The notes beneath the pieces were generated by a model. That model was given only the letters and a program-made list of their open reading frames with translations, had not been told where the DNA came from and did not search any database. The translations under genes and the position numbers were made by a program. From an uncultured Christensenella sp. (GTDB lineage Bacteria; Bacillota; Clostridia; Christensenellales; Borkfalkiaceae), in NCBI GenBank assembly GCA_910585595.1, contig CAJUET010000005.1, positions 62,001 through 126,000 on the forward strand: a stretch of DNA of 64,000 nucleotides, read 5' to 3'. Shown here piece by piece: positions 46,741 through 56,325 of this stretch (within the stretch, counting starts at the first letter, position 1; each line of letters opens with the position of its first letter).

Positions 46741-49137
46741 ATGAGGAAGAAAAGTATCGTCTGTTTTATCGCTGTGTTCATCATGCTGTTCGGCTGCATA
46801 TTCGCGGCGTGCGGAAAGACGGATAAACCGTATGTGCCGGACGACGGGGCGGCGCAAAAATACGAACAGAATCTTGATTGGGGAGAAAAGAACCATTTAT
46901 ATATTCACTATCTTCGCGGTTCGCATTCCGAATCCGAGCAGGGGAAAGTGAATTCCGCAACGGCTCCCGCGTATTCGTCGCAGATAGATTCCAAGGTATA
47001 CGGCGACTGGGGACTTTGGGTGTGGGAGTATTTCCCCACGAACAGCGAAGGCAGAGCGTTCTTCCCGATGAAGATAGACGAATCGGGCGCGGTGTACGAT
47101 ATCGACCTTTCGGCTACCTATAACGACGCGGGTTGGAACGAGGCAACGCTCAATAATAAAGGGCTCATCATCAACTACAACGAAGCGCTCCGTTTGGGTG
47201 TTCAGGTATTCTCGCAGGATAGCCGCGAAAACGGTTCCGGCTTTTGGGTGAACGACGGCGGCGACGTATACGTTATTTTAGAGGATGCAAAACGCAGCAA
47301 GGGCGACTATCACTGGTTTGTCCGTCAGGGCGAAGTGGGGAGCGGTTCTCCCGTGTTTGCGGGCGCGGAAGTGTACGATCCTTACGAGGGACTCGAACCG
47401 GGCTCGGCTGTCACGAAGTACGACGTAGTTTCCAACAAAGGAAACAACACTGTTTACAAACAGCAGTCCGTTGCGCAGGGCTGGGAAGAAAACAGCGTCG
47501 GTTATCAGGTGTTCATTGCCTCGTTTGCGGACAGCGACGGCGACGGCATGGGGGATCTGCGCGGCGTTATCCAAAAGCTCGATTATCTGAAAGAGTTGGG
47601 CGTTGATACGCTTTGGCTCACGCCTTTCCAGCAGTCTAACTCCTATCACGGTTACGATATTATGGACTACTTTACGGTAGATCCCCGTTTCGGTACGCTC
47701 GACGATTACCGCGAGCTTGTGTACAAGGCGCACGAGAAAGGAATGAAGGTCCTTATGGATTTCGTTCTCAACCATACGTCGCCCTCCAACCCGTGGTTTT
47801 TGAAATCGCAAAGACTTGTGAAGGAAACGGTGAAACTGCCCGACGGTACCGAGAAAGAAATCGATTACCGCAATTTCTACACCTGGCAGAACGAGGACTA
47901 CGTAAGCAGTCTGCCTCAGGACAAACAAAAGCAATGGTTTAAGGATTCGAACGGGTATTATTTCTATTCGAGTTTCGGTTCCTCCATGCCCGAACTCAAT
48001 TTCGACAATCAGGCAACGCGCGACGCGATTCTGGAAGTTGCGCTCTACTGGATGAGCTTCGGTTTAGACGGTTTCCGCCTCGACGCCGTGAAGCATATCT
48101 ACATGGCGAACGAGAGCCGCGATCAGTCGAGCTGGGTGGTGGAAGACGGGGCTTACTCCTTCGACATGAACAAAGACGCACACTTCTTTATGGAGTTCAA
48201 CGCGAAGCTCAAAGCAAGCTATCCCAATGCGATTCTCGTCGGCGAGAACTTCAACGGCGATCCCGCGAAACTTGCAGGCTTATACGGAGGGCTGGATTCG
48301 CAGTTTAACTTTAACTGGTATTACGATACGACCTACGCGCTCACTCAGATTGCAAAGGGTTCTTCAAGCGCCGCTTCCGAGAATGCAAAGAAAATTATGA
48401 ATCAGTACGGCGCGGCGCAATTCGATTTCTCCCTCTTCCGCACGGATTATATTGACGGCGTGTTCACTTCCAATCACGACGTGCAGCGCGCCCGCGATAA
48501 GTTATTCGCTACGGACGTGGGTGTTTCGCGGAATGCCGTCCTCGGCGACGATGCATGGAACTTGTCCGAAAGACTTGCAAAACTTTGGGCGGGTATGAGC
48601 CTTACCGTTCCCGGTATGACCTGGATCTATAACGGAGACGAGCTCGGAATGTTCGGAACGCTTACGGATAATCCCGCAGGCGACGGATCGGGTCACGAGG
48701 ACAGGTGGTACCGTCAGCCCATGAAGTGGACAACGCAACTCAGCGGCAGTAAAAATAACTGTAATTATCCCATCGGCTTTAACAACTACGTTATGACGTG
48801 GGATTCGCTCAACGCTCAGCTTCACGGCGCAAACGAACAAAGTAAGGAAACAGATTCGATCTATAACACCTATAAGACGTTTATCAGGATCAGGAAGGAA
48901 AATCCTGTTCTTGCAAGAGGAAAGGTAGTCAACCACTATACGACGGGCAGCGTCGTATGCTACTCCGTGCAGGATGCGAACAGCGAGGTCCTCGTCTACG
49001 TCAATGCGACCAAAGCGGACGCTCTCGCGAATTATGCCGTTCCGGCGGGCGCAACGCTCTTGTACGGAAACGGAATGACGGGCAACAATTCGAACAGGGT
49101 ACCGGCTTATTCGATACTCGTATATAAGGTGAAATAA
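46741..49137 (+). CDS. Extracellular GH13 amylase/pullulanase-like lipoprotein with CBM41
   Basis: 798 residues from ATG 46741 with GGAGGAAA directly upstream; an in-frame ATG at 46723 lacks one. The signal ends with Cys 24 (IFAACGK). An N-terminal CBM41/PUD-like domain (LYIHYLRGSHSE, YGDWGLWVWEYFP) occupies about 45-180. The GH13 barrel follows: DTLWLTPFQQSNSYHGYDI, VLMDFVLNHTS, GFRLDAVKH with nucleophile D448, VGENFNGD with acid/base E502, and SNHDVQRA with D580. A C-terminal beta domain ends the protein. It should split starch or pullulan on the cell surface and feed the MalEFG transporter. It has a strong promoter with two LacI-type operators. Confidence 0.92.
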   Translation: MRKKSIVCFIAVFIMLFGCIFAACGKTDKPYVPDDGAAQKYEQNLDWGEKNHLYIHYLRGSHSESEQGKVNSATAPAYSSQIDSKVYGDWGLWVWEYFPTNSEGRAFFPMKIDESGAVYDIDLSATYNDAGWNEATLNNKGLIINYNEALRLGVQVFSQDSRENGSGFWVNDGGDVYVILEDAKRSKGDYHWFVRQGEVGSGSPVFAGAEVYDPYEGLEPGSAVTKYDVVSNKGNNTVYKQQSVAQGWEENSVGYQVFIASFADSDGDGMGDLRGVIQKLDYLKELGVDTLWLTPFQQSNSYHGYDIMDYFTVDPRFGTLDDYRELVYKAHEKGMKVLMDFVLNHTSPSNPWFLKSQRLVKETVKLPDGTEKEIDYRNFYTWQNEDYVSSLPQDKQKQWFKDSNGYYFYSSFGSSMPELNFDNQATRDAILEVALYWMSFGLDGFRLDAVKHIYMANESRDQSSWVVEDGAYSFDMNKDAHFFMEFNAKLKASYPNAILVGENFNGDPAKLAGLYGGLDSQFNFNWYYDTTYALTQIAKGSSSAASENAKKIMNQYGAAQFDFSLFRTDYIDGVFTSNHDVQRARDKLFATDVGVSRNAVLGDDAWNLSERLAKLWAGMSLTVPGMTWIYNGDELGMFGTLTDNPAGDGSGHEDRWYRQPMKWTTQLSGSKNNCNYPIGFNNYVMTWDSLNAQLHGANEQSKETDSIYNTYKTFIRIRKENPVLARGKVVNHYTTGSVVCYSVQDANSEVLVYVNATKADALANYAVPAGATLLYGNGMTGNNSNRVPAYSILVYKVK

Positions 49138-49149
49138 GGAGGAACGGTC

Positions 49150-50007
49150 ATGAAGAAAATTACGGCTTTAATGCTTACGGGTTTATTTGCGTTTGCGGGC
49201 GCGGCAATGTTTTCGTCTTGCAAAAACTCGGATAAAATCAGTTTGTATTTCGTTCCCGGAACTTATATGGAGGACGGAGTCAAGACGGAAAATACGGTCC
49301 CGTCCGGAGCCGAGGCGCTCACGCAAAAACAATGCAAAAAAATAAAAAGCGAAAACGTTTACCGTTGCACGCTTGCCGAGGGAGAAGCGCTTCCCGTGCC
49401 TGCGAGCAGCAGAAAGGACGCGGAAGGCAATCCTTATACGTTCAACGGTTGGTGGACGATCGTCGATGCGACCGTCACCTATTTTGAAACGGTGCCCGAA
49501 CTTACGGAAACGATATATCTCTACGCAGACTGGCGCGCCGATCTATCGCAGCCCCAAGACCCCGTTGAACCGGATGATTCCGTAACGGTTCAGCCCAAAT
49601 ATTATATGTCCGTTTTGCGTGCGGAAACGCAGGAAACGGAGACCGTTCCTCTGCGTGTTTGGGGAACGGACGTTACAAATGCGGAAACGCTCGGATACAG
49701 CGCGCCCGTTCAGCTTCATAACGATTGGTTCGTGTTGAACCCCGGCGACGTGGTTTCCGTGTATACGGCGGGGCTTTTGGGTTCGGAAGAAGCGCAGCTT
49801 GCGCCCGTATCCGCGAGCGGCGGAAGTACTACGATCACGCTTGAAAACAGCGATGCGGAAGGCAATGATACCAAAGACTATTTGGAAAAGGACGGTGACA
49901 CTGCGCTCGTCTATAAAGAAACTCTGTCGGCGCGCCATTTCAGAATTTATATTAAATTCTACGATAAGGGCGCAACCATGACGGTTTATATGCAACCGAT
50001 GGATTAA
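49150..50007 (+). CDS. Lipoprotein of unknown function in the starch locus
   Basis: 285 residues; signal with lipid-bearing Cys 24 (AMFSSCKN). The region at about 55-130 (EGEALPVPASSRKDAEGNPYTFNGWWTI to IYLYADW) resembles a degenerate InlB-type repeat like the one in the 44644 lipoprotein. The remaining part (YYMSVLRAETQE, APVQLHNDWFVLNPGDVVSVYTAG, FRIYIKFYDKGATMTVYMQPMD) is beta-rich and may be a carbohydrate-contacting module. It starts 12 bases after the amylase stop with AGGAGGAA, so it shares the operon and probably the surface role. Confidence 0.82.
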   Translation: MKKITALMLTGLFAFAGAAMFSSCKNSDKISLYFVPGTYMEDGVKTENTVPSGAEALTQKQCKKIKSENVYRCTLAEGEALPVPASSRKDAEGNPYTFNGWWTIVDATVTYFETVPELTETIYLYADWRADLSQPQDPVEPDDSVTVQPKYYMSVLRAETQETETVPLRVWGTDVTNAETLGYSAPVQLHNDWFVLNPGDVVSVYTAGLLGSEEAQLAPVSASGGSTTITLENSDAEGNDTKDYLEKDGDTALVYKETLSARHFRIYIKFYDKGATMTVYMQPMD

Positions 50008-50023
50008 ACTTAGTCCCCCAACT

Positions 50024-50069
50024 TGTTTGCAAGGATCTTTTTTCAATTTGAAGAAGATCCTTGCAAACA
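50024..50069 (+). promoter_or_regulatory. Perfect 16-bp inverted repeat before the LacI gene
   Basis: TGTTTGCAAGGATCTT (50024-50039) and AAGATCCTTGCAAACA (50054-50069) flank a 14-base loop, in the 88-base gap between two genes. No T-run follows, so it is not an ordinary terminator; an mRNA-processing or stability hairpin, or an operator, is possible. Confidence 0.75.
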
Positions 50070-50095
50070 TAAAATTCAGGTATACAAAAGATGAT

Positions 50096-50893
50096 ATGGA
50101 AAAAATAACGATAAAGGATATTGCGCGCCTTGCGGGCGTATCCGTTGCCACCGTTTCCTATATCATAAACGGGAAACATGAAAACAGATATACGCCGGAT
50201 ACGAAACGGAAAGTTTTGCAGATCGTAAACCTGTATAATTTCCATCCTTCGCGCCTTGCGCAGTCGTTCGCGCTGAGCAAAAGCAGAAACGTCATCGTAC
50301 TCACGGACAAACATTCGTCCATTATGCAGAAAGCGGAAAGTTACGACTTTTTGAGAATTTTCTGCAAGACGTTCGAACGGCTTGGCTATAATCTTATCAT
50401 GCGCACGCATCTGGAAAATACGAGGATCGACGTTGCGGACGCGATCATTTGCGTGGGCATGGAAGAAGAGAAGTTCCGCAGGCTTGCGCAGGAAAATTTC
50501 GTACCTTTGATTTCGGTGGACGGAAAGATCAACGACGAATTGTTTTATCAGATCTATCAGGATTTCGGATACGTTTTACAGGAGGGAGAAAAGGCTTACG
50601 GGAAGAACAATTTTACGTTAGCGCTTGTGGATATGTACAACCGGACGCTGAAAGAGGAGATAAGCGCGCTATACGACAAGATCGTCTTTTTGGACGATGA
50701 CGGTTTGGGCAAATTGCCCGAAGGAAATATCGTGACCGTTCACTCTTCCCTGAAAAACATCAGGGGAATGACTGAAAAGGAGATGCTCGTTGTTCCCGCC
50801 AACACACAGGCTCGGGTGGACGCGATTTTCGAATGTTTCAATATGGCTACCGAGCGCGTGCAGGGAACTTCGCATACGGTGCGCGTACATTAG
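50096..50893 (+). CDS. LacI family transcriptional regulator, short
   Basis: 265 residues from ATG 50096 (MEKITIKDIARLAG); the upstream in-frame start would lie inside the inverted repeat. LacI-type HTH ITIKDIARLAGVSVATVSYIINGK and hinge region NFHPSRLAQSFALSKS are intact. The effector domain is only about 200 residues instead of the usual 270 and keeps VIVLTDK and IRGMTEKEM-like strands but little of the normal second lobe. It probably senses maltodextrins or maltose and controls the locus through TTAAACGGTTAA-type sites. Being shortened, its ligand mode may differ from MalR. Confidence 0.88.
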   Translation: MEKITIKDIARLAGVSVATVSYIINGKHENRYTPDTKRKVLQIVNLYNFHPSRLAQSFALSKSRNVIVLTDKHSSIMQKAESYDFLRIFCKTFERLGYNLIMRTHLENTRIDVADAIICVGMEEEKFRRLAQENFVPLISVDGKINDELFYQIYQDFGYVLQEGEKAYGKNNFTLALVDMYNRTLKEEISALYDKIVFLDDDGLGKLPEGNIVTVHSSLKNIRGMTEKEMLVVPANTQARVDAIFECFNMATERVQGTSHTVRVH

Positions 50894-50908
50894 TCAAGAG
50901 ATCAAACT

Positions 50909-52639
50909 ATGAACAGATATGCCGTATTCCACAGACCCGAAAGCTGCTTCGCGTATCCCGTGGCGGGCGATCGGCTCAGAGTAGTACTCAGGGTCTCCGC
51001 CCGAGATGAGCTCGATAACGTGGAACTGCTCTACAACAATAAATACGATTTTACGAAAAAACGCTATGCGTGCCGGATGGACCGTTGCGTTACGGACGGA
51101 GTCTTTGCCTATTATGTGGCGGAAATAACGCTTCCCGACGCGCGCTTTGCCTATATTTTCAGAATTACGGAAAAAGAGAAAGTTTTCTATTATTCCGAAG
51201 AAGGTCTTTCGGAAGAGTATCTGTTTCAGCTTGCCTATTATACGTTCTTTCAATTTCCGTTCATCAACGGCGCAGACGTGATGCGTGTGGTGGATTGGAC
51301 GCGCTCCGCGGTATTCTATCAGATTTTTGTAGACAGATTTTCCCGCGGCGATCATGAAAAGGACGATCGCTATATCAATACGGCTTGGAACGGAAAAATC
51401 GACCGTTATTCCTTCGCGGGCGGCGATCTGGACGGGATCGCAAACAAGCTCCCGTATCTTTGCGACTTGGGCGTTACCGCTCTGTATCTTACGCCGATAT
51501 TCTGCTCGGGCAGCAATCATAAGTACAACGTAACGGATTACACGCTCGTCGACCCGCAATTCGGGACGAATGAAAAGCTCAAACGCCTTTTGGACTCGGC
51601 GCATGAAAAGCACCTGAAAATCATCATAGATACGGTGTTCAATCATTGCGATATCAGCCACGGGATATTTAAAGACGTTTTAGAAAAGGGTAGGGATTCC
51701 GAGTATTACGATTGGTTTTTGATAGACGGGGATTTTCCGGATACCGAGAAGGGAAACTACGCGCATTTTGCAGATTGCAAATATATGCCGAAGTGGAACA
51801 CCAACAATTCCGAGGTGCGGCGCTATCTGATCGATATTGCGCTCGAATATCTGCGGATGGGGTTCGACGGCTTGCGGCTTGACGTTGCGGACGAAATATC
51901 GCACGAAATGTGGCGGCAGCTGCGCAGCGAGGTAAAGCGGCAGTTTCCCGAAGCGCTCATCCTCGGCGAGATATGGCATTTGAACGAGCCGTGGCTCAGG
52001 GGAGATCAGCTCGACGGCGTGATGAATTATAAGTTCCAGAAAATTCTGGTCGATTTCTTCGGCGCTGTTCCGATAAAAGCGGAAGACGCCGCAAACAGAA
52101 TGAACGGATTGCTTTTAGCCAATACGCAGCAGGCAAACGCAATGGCGCTGAATTTTTTGGACGATCACGATACGCCGCGGTTTTTGAGATCGACGGAAGG
52201 GAATACGGATAAACTTCTGTGCGCGCTCTGCGCAATGGTCATGTTTCCCGGAATGCCGTGCGTGTTCTACGGCACGGAATTGCCGCTGGACGGTACGGGC
52301 GATCCCGATTGCCGTAAAACGTTCGACTGGACTTTCCGCGGTCAGCGCGAAGAGTACCGTGATAATTTTAAGAACATACTTGCTTTGAAAAAACAAGCGG
52401 CGTTATCGGGAGCCGAGGCTGAGATCGCGGCGCAAGACGGGATTCTGCGTATATCCAGAGAGGCGGAGGGCGAGCGTGTTACGGCTTATTTCAATACCTG
52501 CGGTAAAGCGAAGGCGCTGAACGCCGAGGGGGGGGGTACGCTGTTTGCGCTGAATTATGACGGAAAGAAGATTTATAACAACGGCGCTGTCGTTGTAAAA
52601 AATAAAACCGTAAAAAATTGTGGAGGAAAAATATCATGA
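50909..52639 (+). CDS. Cytoplasmic GH13 neopullulanase/cyclomaltodextrinase-like enzyme
   Basis: 576 residues without a signal peptide. An N-terminal CBM34-like beta domain (about 1-115) precedes the barrel, the layout of the GH13_20 maltogenic amylase/cyclomaltodextrinase group. Motifs: VFYQIFVDRFSRGD, TALYLTPIFCSGSNHKYNV, IIIDTVFNHC, GLRLDVADE with nucleophile D325, ILGEIWH with acid/base E354, and FLDDHDTPR with D421. It would hydrolyse imported maltodextrins or cyclodextrins. It starts 15 bases after the LacI gene and its stop overlaps the malE start by four bases. Confidence 0.92.
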   Translation: MNRYAVFHRPESCFAYPVAGDRLRVVLRVSARDELDNVELLYNNKYDFTKKRYACRMDRCVTDGVFAYYVAEITLPDARFAYIFRITEKEKVFYYSEEGLSEEYLFQLAYYTFFQFPFINGADVMRVVDWTRSAVFYQIFVDRFSRGDHEKDDRYINTAWNGKIDRYSFAGGDLDGIANKLPYLCDLGVTALYLTPIFCSGSNHKYNVTDYTLVDPQFGTNEKLKRLLDSAHEKHLKIIIDTVFNHCDISHGIFKDVLEKGRDSEYYDWFLIDGDFPDTEKGNYAHFADCKYMPKWNTNNSEVRRYLIDIALEYLRMGFDGLRLDVADEISHEMWRQLRSEVKRQFPEALILGEIWHLNEPWLRGDQLDGVMNYKFQKILVDFFGAVPIKAEDAANRMNGLLLANTQQANAMALNFLDDHDTPRFLRSTEGNTDKLLCALCAMVMFPGMPCVFYGTELPLDGTGDPDCRKTFDWTFRGQREEYRDNFKNILALKKQAALSGAEAEIAAQDGILRISREAEGERVTAYFNTCGKAKALNAEGGGTLFALNYDGKKIYNNGAVVVKNKTVKNCGGKIS

Positions 52640-53898
52640 AAAAAAGAATCGTATCGTTACTTGTTTGCGGCGCGCTTGCCGCAAGCGCGGTTGCAAGTTT
52701 AACGGCTTGCGAAAGCGGGCTTAAACTAACCGTTTGGGGTTCTGCGGCACAGCAGGAAACGCTTAAAAAGATGGTGCAGGAATTCAAAGACGCGAACCCC
52801 GATCAGAAATACAACATTAAAATAGGTATCGGGGAAGAGGACATGGCGTACAGCAACGTCAGCAAAGACGCCTCCGCCGCGGCGGACGTTTACGCCTATT
52901 CAAGCGATCAGCTCATTCCGCTTTTGCGAGCAGGCGGGCTTGCAGAGCTGGGCGGGATGTTCCTCGACGAGGTAAAAGCCAATAACAGCGCTGACTCCGT
53001 GAAGTCCGGTTCCCTCTCCTGGGGCACGGCGGAGGAAAAGGTATACGGATATCCGTATGCTTCGGATAACGGTTACTTTTTGTTTTACGATAAGTCGGTT
53101 ATAACCGACGAACAGGCGGGCTCGCTTGAATCGATCATTTCGGTATGCGAGAGCAAAAATAAAACGATCGGCTGGGCGATCGACGTACCTTGGTACACGG
53201 CGGGCTTTTTCTTCTCGTTCGGTTGCAGCTATAACGTTGAATACGATTATTCGGCAAACTACACCGAAACAGATATCACGATCAATTTCAACAGCGAAGG
53301 CGGTATCAAGGCTTCCAAGGCGATTGCAAAGCTTACGTCGAGCAAAGCGTTTGCGGGAAAGGGGACGGATAACAACATCATCACAACGGGTTTCAGCACG
53401 CGTAAGATGGCGGCTGCCGTTTCGGGAACCTGGAACGCGAAGAGAATTCAAAACGACCTCGGCGACAATTACGGCGTTTGCAAACTGCCCACCGTAACGA
53501 TAGACGGAGAAACGAAACAGCTCTATTCGTTTAAGGGTTATAAGCTGTTCGGCGTAAATCCCCACAGTAAAAATCTTGTGGAGGCGCATAGGCTTGCGGC
53601 GTTCCTTTCAAGCGGCGCTATGCAGAAACAGCGTTTTGAAGAGCACCTGGTAGGTCCCACGAATAACGAAGTCGCTAATCAGAATGAGATCAAAAACAAT
53701 CCTACCTTTGCGGCGCTGAACGCGCAGAACGCGTTCGCGGTAGAGCAGACTTCCGTGCCTTCCAATTTCTGGGAACCGTTGAAGAATTACGGATTGAACA
53801 TTATCGATAAACTTATCGATGAAACCGGCACGAATGGTGAAAAATTCACCTATGCGAATTATCTCAATAAAATGGTAGAGAGCATTACCAACAGATAA
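52636..53898 (+). CDS. Maltodextrin-binding lipoprotein (MalE-like)
   Basis: 420 residues from ATG 52636 with GGAGGAAA; the ATGA overlaps the preceding stop. Lipoprotein signal with Cys 25 (SLTACESG). Extracellular solute-binding protein family 1 features include LTVWGSAAQQETLKKMVQEFKD, YGYPYASDNGYFLFYDKSVI, AAAVSGTWNAKRIQ, YSFKGYKLFGVNPHSKNLVEAHRLAAFLS and the C-terminal NFWEPLKNYG. It delivers oligosaccharides to the MalF/MalG permeases encoded next. Confidence 0.92.
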   Translation: MKKRIVSLLVCGALAASAVASLTACESGLKLTVWGSAAQQETLKKMVQEFKDANPDQKYNIKIGIGEEDMAYSNVSKDASAAADVYAYSSDQLIPLLRAGGLAELGGMFLDEVKANNSADSVKSGSLSWGTAEEKVYGYPYASDNGYFLFYDKSVITDEQAGSLESIISVCESKNKTIGWAIDVPWYTAGFFFSFGCSYNVEYDYSANYTETDITINFNSEGGIKASKAIAKLTSSKAFAGKGTDNNIITTGFSTRKMAAAVSGTWNAKRIQNDLGDNYGVCKLPTVTIDGETKQLYSFKGYKLFGVNPHSKNLVEAHRLAAFLSSGAMQKQRFEEHLVGPTNNEVANQNEIKNNPTFAALNAQNAFAVEQTSVPSNFWEPLKNYGLNIIDKLIDETGTNGEKFTYANYLNKMVESITNR

Positions 53899-53931
53899 AC
53901 TCTGTTGCGAAAAAATTAAACGGAGAAGACT

Positions 53932-55446
53932 ATGAATCTGGAATATTTGAAAATGTCGCCGTTGGAAAAGTTCTGGTATAATTTCAAGGGATTTTTTAAG
54001 CGGTTGCCGTCTGCGTTCGCGGCGTTCTTCAAGGCGATTCCCAAAAAACTTAAAAAGTTTTGGCTTGCTTTTGTGGGAATCTTCGTAAATATCGGCGCAG
54101 CGGCAAGGGAAGGAGATTGGAAAACGCGCACTTCGTTTGCGGTGATGGGGTTCGGGTTGATTTGCCGCAAACAGTTTCTTCGCGGAATTTTATATTTGTT
54201 CTTCGAGGTGCTGTTCGTTCTGTATATGGTTTTCTTCGGTTGGAAGTATCTTGCCAAAATGGGCAGTCTGGGCGAGGTTGCCGTTGTGACAGGCAAAGAT
54301 CCGTTAACGGGAATTACGACTTATACCTATTACGATAACAGTCTTTTGATACTTCTGTATTCGTTGTTGACTTTGTTTGTCATAGCGGCGTTCGTATATA
54401 TGTGGTATCATAACGTAAAAGGGAATTACCTCTCTCAGCAGTTTCAGGAAGCTCGTTTGCATTTGCCCTCGGTAAAAGACGATATCCATTCTTATGCGGA
54501 TGAAAATTATCATAAAACGCTGCTTTCCATCCCGATGCTCGGGCTTGTGATATTTACCATTTTGCCCATTTTCTTTATGGTCTTTATCGCGTTTACAAAT
54601 TACGATAAAGCGCATATGCCTCCGAGCGAGCTCTTTCAATGGGTGGGTTTTGAAAACTTTGTGAACGTGCTTGGCGGCGGGATTTCGGCAAACAGCAAAG
54701 TATTTGCGTTTACGTTTACGGAGGTTTTGCTGTGGACGGTCGTGTGGGCGTTTTTTGCAACTTTTTCGAATTATATTCTCGGCATGATCGTTGCGATCCT
54801 CATCAATAAGAAGGGCGTCAGATGCAAGAAACTTTGGCGGACGATCCTCGTTATGACGATTGCTATTCCGCAATTCGTATCGCTCATGTTTATGTCGCAA
54901 CTGCTTGCAGATCAGGGTTTGCTCAATAACCTGATGCTGAAATGGGGCTGGATCGATAAGCCCATTCCGTTTTTAACGGACGGAACGCTTGCAAGGGTAA
55001 TGATCATCATTATCAATATGTGGATAGGTATCCCGTATACCATGCTGATCTGCACGGGAATCCTTATGAATATTCCTCAGGATCTGTACGAATCGGCAAG
55101 AATGGACGGAGCGGGTCCCATCAGGGCGTATTTGAAAATAACCCTTCCCTATATGCTTCACGTTACCGCGCCTTATCTGATCACGCAGTTCATCGGGAAT
55201 CTTAACAACTTTAACGTGATCTTTCTCTTGTCCGGCGGAAATCCGCCGTTGGATATGTCGGGTGTTCCTACGGGCGCAGGGAAAACAGATCTACTGATCA
55301 CCTGGCTCTACAAACTCACGGTAACAGAAAGTCAGTACGGAGTCGCTTCGGTTATCGGTATTTTCACGTTCGTTATCGTCGCGGTGCTTTCGCTGATTCT
55401 TTACAACCGTTCCAAATCGGTTAAAAACGAGGAGGAATTCATGTAA
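53932..55446 (+). CDS. Maltodextrin ABC permease MalF-like
   Basis: 504 residues. The N-terminal 120 residues are basic and amphipathic, then membrane helices occur at about 85-105, 135-160, 200-225, 265-295, 305-330, 345-370, 400-425 and 465-490, more than a minimal permease and as in Gram-negative MalF. A loop of about 40 residues lies between helices 3 and 4. The EAA motif that docks on the ATPase is ESARMDGAGPIRAYLKITLP. CGGAGAAG precedes the ATG. Its stop and the next start overlap as TAATG. Confidence 0.93.
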   Translation: MNLEYLKMSPLEKFWYNFKGFFKRLPSAFAAFFKAIPKKLKKFWLAFVGIFVNIGAAAREGDWKTRTSFAVMGFGLICRKQFLRGILYLFFEVLFVLYMVFFGWKYLAKMGSLGEVAVVTGKDPLTGITTYTYYDNSLLILLYSLLTLFVIAAFVYMWYHNVKGNYLSQQFQEARLHLPSVKDDIHSYADENYHKTLLSIPMLGLVIFTILPIFFMVFIAFTNYDKAHMPPSELFQWVGFENFVNVLGGGISANSKVFAFTFTEVLLWTVVWAFFATFSNYILGMIVAILINKKGVRCKKLWRTILVMTIAIPQFVSLMFMSQLLADQGLLNNLMLKWGWIDKPIPFLTDGTLARVMIIIINMWIGIPYTMLICTGILMNIPQDLYESARMDGAGPIRAYLKITLPYMLHVTAPYLITQFIGNLNNFNVIFLLSGGNPPLDMSGVPTGAGKTDLLITWLYKLTVTESQYGVASVIGIFTFVIVAVLSLILYNRSKSVKNEEEFM

Positions 55447-56315
55447 TGAAAAGCAAAATGAAATACAGGAGCAAGAAGGGCGCGGAGCGCGCGTCGCTGG
55501 TCGCAATACACGCGATTTTGATCATCATTTCGGTCATCTGGCTGATACCTTTTCTGCTGATGATCATCCTTTCGTTCCGCGGGGAGGCGGTAGGCACTTC
55601 GGCAGACTATATCTTTCCGAAGCAATGGTCGTTTAATAACTATATTAAACTGTTTACCGAAACGAAGTTTTTAAGATGGTACGGCAACACGTTGCTCGTT
55701 TCGGTTGCGGTTACGATTTTTCAGACGATCATAATTCTTGCAACGAGCTACGCTTTGTCAAGACTTCGTTTCAAAATGCGCAAGCCGCTCATGAACGTCA
55801 TGCTCGTTCTCGGTATGTTCCCCGGCTTCCTTTCGATGACGGCGGTGTATTTTGTGCTGAAAGAAATCAACCTGACGCAAAATTTATTGGGACTGATCCT
55901 GGTTTATTCTGCAAGCTCGGCGATGCAGTATTATATCTGTAAAGGCTTTTTCGATACGATATCCAAATCGCTCGACGAAGCCGCAAGGATAGACGGCGCA
56001 AGCAGGCATACGGTTTTCATAAAAATTATTTTGCCGCTTGCAAAGCCCATTATCATTTACACGGTCTTATCGGCGTTTATCGCGCCGTGGGGCGAGTATA
56101 TGTTCTCGTCGTTTATCATGCTCGGAGATCCCGATCAATTTACGGTTGCAGTGGGAATGAAATCGTGGCTTGATAATTCTTCATTGATGAGTGAAGGATA
56201 TTTTGCGGTATTTTGTGCGGCTGCGGTCGTGGTTTCCATCCCGATAACCGCTCTGTTTATATGGTTGCAGCGGTATTATGTGGAAGGGATCACGGGCGGC
56301 TCGGTAAAAGGTTAA
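55446..56315 (+). CDS. Maltodextrin ABC permease MalG-like
   Basis: 289 residues with six membrane helices (about 22-45, 87-108, 119-142, 151-172, 198-222 and 255-278). The EAA motif is DEAARIDGASRHTVFIKIILPLAKP. The N-terminus is basic. It completes the transporter with the MalF-like protein and the downstream ATPase. Confidence 0.94.
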   Translation: MKSKMKYRSKKGAERASLVAIHAILIIISVIWLIPFLLMIILSFRGEAVGTSADYIFPKQWSFNNYIKLFTETKFLRWYGNTLLVSVAVTIFQTIIILATSYALSRLRFKMRKPLMNVMLVLGMFPGFLSMTAVYFVLKEINLTQNLLGLILVYSASSAMQYYICKGFFDTISKSLDEAARIDGASRHTVFIKIILPLAKPIIIYTVLSAFIAPWGEYMFSSFIMLGDPDQFTVAVGMKSWLDNSSLMSEGYFAVFCAAAVVVSIPITALFIWLQRYYVEGITGGSVKG

Positions 56316-56325
56316 GGAGATTAAA

